Below, piece by piece: positions 6,632 to 7,828 of a stretch of DNA of 7,828 nt. The position numbers and the translations under genes are program-made. Origin of the DNA: Bacteroidota bacterium. Lineage in GTDB: Bacteria; Bacteroidota; Kryptoniia; Kryptoniales; JAKASW01. The stretch is taken from the NCBI GenBank assembly GCA_021796055.1, contig JAJYOS010000279.1, forward strand, positions 1 to 7,828, written 5' to 3'. The notes beneath the pieces were generated by a model. It ran no database searches. It saw nothing but the letters and a program-made list of their open reading frames with translations, and was not told the DNA's origin. How positions within the stretch are numbered: the first letter of the stretch is position 1; every line of letters starts with the position of its first letter.

Positions 6632-7828
6632 TTATTTGGCTTCCATTCCAAACGTATGCGCACTTTTCAGTTGAGCATTGTCTTCCAGCACGACGACCTC
6701 GTAGCTCTCAGCATGCGCAGGGGCCTCCGCGTGAACCTCCTTGGGAAAGACCGCAAGATTCTTCGCTGCCCATGCGAAGGTGCCGAACCCGACCGCCACT
6801 ATCATCAATGTAACCGAAATTTCCATCCAGCTTGGGAAATAGTTGACGCCGAACTGGCTGTAATAACGCTCAATGGATGTAATGCTGACATCCATTCGGT
6901 TCAGGACGAATCCTGAAACAATGAGAAGCGCGGTGTAAAACAGGCCCCGCTTGCTCTCTCTCACTTTCGGGATCACTAGTAGTACCATAGGAAGAACCAC
7001 ACCGCCCAATATTTCGACCCAATACAATACCCCCTCCAGATTGAACGTGGAGAGATAAGGCGCAAGATGATAGTTCAATATATCTTCTATCTTCAAAACG
7101 AGGTATATCGCAAGGGCGACTGCACTTACTTTCCCCAGCTTTGAGAGTATCGGCATTTCGATCTCCCTGTGGAAAGCGCGGGAGCTGATGAACGACTCAA
7201 TTGTCACCATTGCAGGTCCGACCGCCACGGCAGATATGAAGAAGAAGAAAGGAAGGTTGCCGGAATACCACAGCGGGTACATCTTCTCGGGCACAATAAG
7301 GTAAAGTGATCCCAGCGATGACTGGTGCAAGGTGGAAAGCATTACGCCGAGTATCACAAGAGGGACGATCACTTTATGCACGGCGTGAACCGCCCTATGC
7401 ATTCTCAGCCGTTCGAAGAGCATCGGGCTGAACTCCAGAGCAAGGACCGCCGTATAGAGAATCACGCACCATGCAACCTCGAACATAACCGAATGGGGAT
7501 TCCACATCACCATCGGATGCCAGATGTTCCACGGTCGCCCCAGGTCGAATAGGAGTGCAAAGACGACCAGCACATAGCCAAGAAAGGCCGTAAGTACGGA
7601 AGGCCGCACGATCGCCTGATATTGGTCCAAGTTGAAGACGTAGACCGCAGATGCTACGACGAAGCCGCCGGCTGCCAGACCGACGCCGCACAACACGTCG
7701 AAGCCGATCCACAGTCCCCACGGGAAATCATCACTCAGATGAGTCGCGGCGCCAAGCCCAAACAAGAATCTCACCACAGTCGAGTATAACCCTGCGGCAA
7801 CGAGAGCCAGGAAAACAGATTTCCAGAA
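6632..7828 (-). CDS. hybB: HybB/NrfD-family membrane subunit, 5' end outside window
   Basis: The frame stays open to the window edge. A GTG at 7777 could be a start, but the 17 residues before it (KSVFLALVAAGLYST...) form the first transmembrane helix, so the true start lies beyond 7828. The visible 398 residues contain about ten membrane helices and typical HybB motifs: GLGAATHLSDDFPWGLWIGFD near the N-terminus, LFDLGRPWNIWHP, NPHSVMFEVAWC, STLHQSSLGSLYLI and PLWYSGNLPFFFFISA. HybB/NrfD proteins are integral membrane partners of Fe-S or cytochrome subunits and exchange electrons with menaquinone or ubiquinone; they bind no heme. The last ~40 residues, after the final helix, form a polar Ala/Glu/His-containing tail. 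The catalytic and Fe-S partners (hydrogenase or another oxidoreductase) must lie upstream outside the window, so hydrogenase function specifically is not shown. Confidence 0.88.
   Translation of the reverse strand, partial: FWKSVFLALVAAGLYSTVVRFLFGLGAATHLSDDFPWGLWIGFDVLCGVGLAAGGFVVASAVYVFNLDQYQAIVRPSVLTAFLGYVLVVFALLFDLGRPWNIWHPMVMWNPHSVMFEVAWCVILYTAVLALEFSPMLFERLRMHRAVHAVHKVIVPLVILGVMLSTLHQSSLGSLYLIVPEKMYPLWYSGNLPFFFFISAVAVGPAMVTIESFISSRAFHREIEMPILSKLGKVSAVALAIYLVLKIEDILNYHLAPYLSTFNLEGVLYWVEILGGVVLPMVLLVIPKVRESKRGLFYTALLIVSGFVLNRMDVSITSIERYYSQFGVNYFPSWMEISVTLMIVAVGFGTFAWAAKNLAVFPKEVHAEAPAHAESYEVVVLEDNAQLKSAHTFGMEAK

Noticed and set aside
7775..7777. GTG as the start codon of the HybB gene
   Set aside because: The frame continues upstream with hydrophobic, HybB-like residues to the window edge, so the GTG is internal.
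1..7828. CRISPR arrays, tRNA or rRNA genes, insertion sequences, prophage or attachment sites
   Set aside because: Read by eye on both strands, I saw no regularly spaced direct repeats, tRNA-like arms, transposase motifs or terminal inverted repeats.

Overview
The window is bacterial, of moderate GC content, with tightly packed genes. Heme-c sensing, a HybB/NrfD-type quinol-interacting membrane subunit and sigma-54 control together suggest an anaerobic or facultatively anaerobic respiring bacterium. The general style fits Desulfobacterota-like, Ignavibacteria-like or related environmental lineages, but nothing in the sequence fixes the phylum.

The layout is two convergent blocks. On the + strand (1-1747) lie the tail of a CapK/PaaK-like adenylate-forming enzyme and an overlapping DUF362 protein, a pair that looks like the end of a surface-polysaccharide or cell-envelope locus. 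Between the blocks (1748-2025) there is a weak stem-loop and a reading frame on the - strand that looks like a decayed outer-membrane beta-barrel fragment. On the - strand, from right to left, lie a HybB-type membrane subunit (5' end outside the window), a Cys-motif protein with a GcvH-like domain that lacks the lipoyl lysine, a di-heme c-type sensor histidine kinase, an NtrC-family sigma-54 response regulator and an archaemetzincin zinc protease.

The - strand genes are probably one functional group. HybB and the GcvH-like gene are 25 nt apart. Kinase, regulator and archaemetzincin are separated by 18 and 32 nt. A 181-nt gap with a dyad-symmetric element separates these two sub-blocks and may hold a promoter. 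My reading is that a quinone-linked respiratory complex, of which HybB is one part, sits beside a periplasmic heme/redox sensor. That sensor phosphorylates a sigma-54 activator, and the GcvH-like Cys protein and archaemetzincin are accessory parts of unknown role. This link is inference from gene order; the individual family calls are well supported by motifs.
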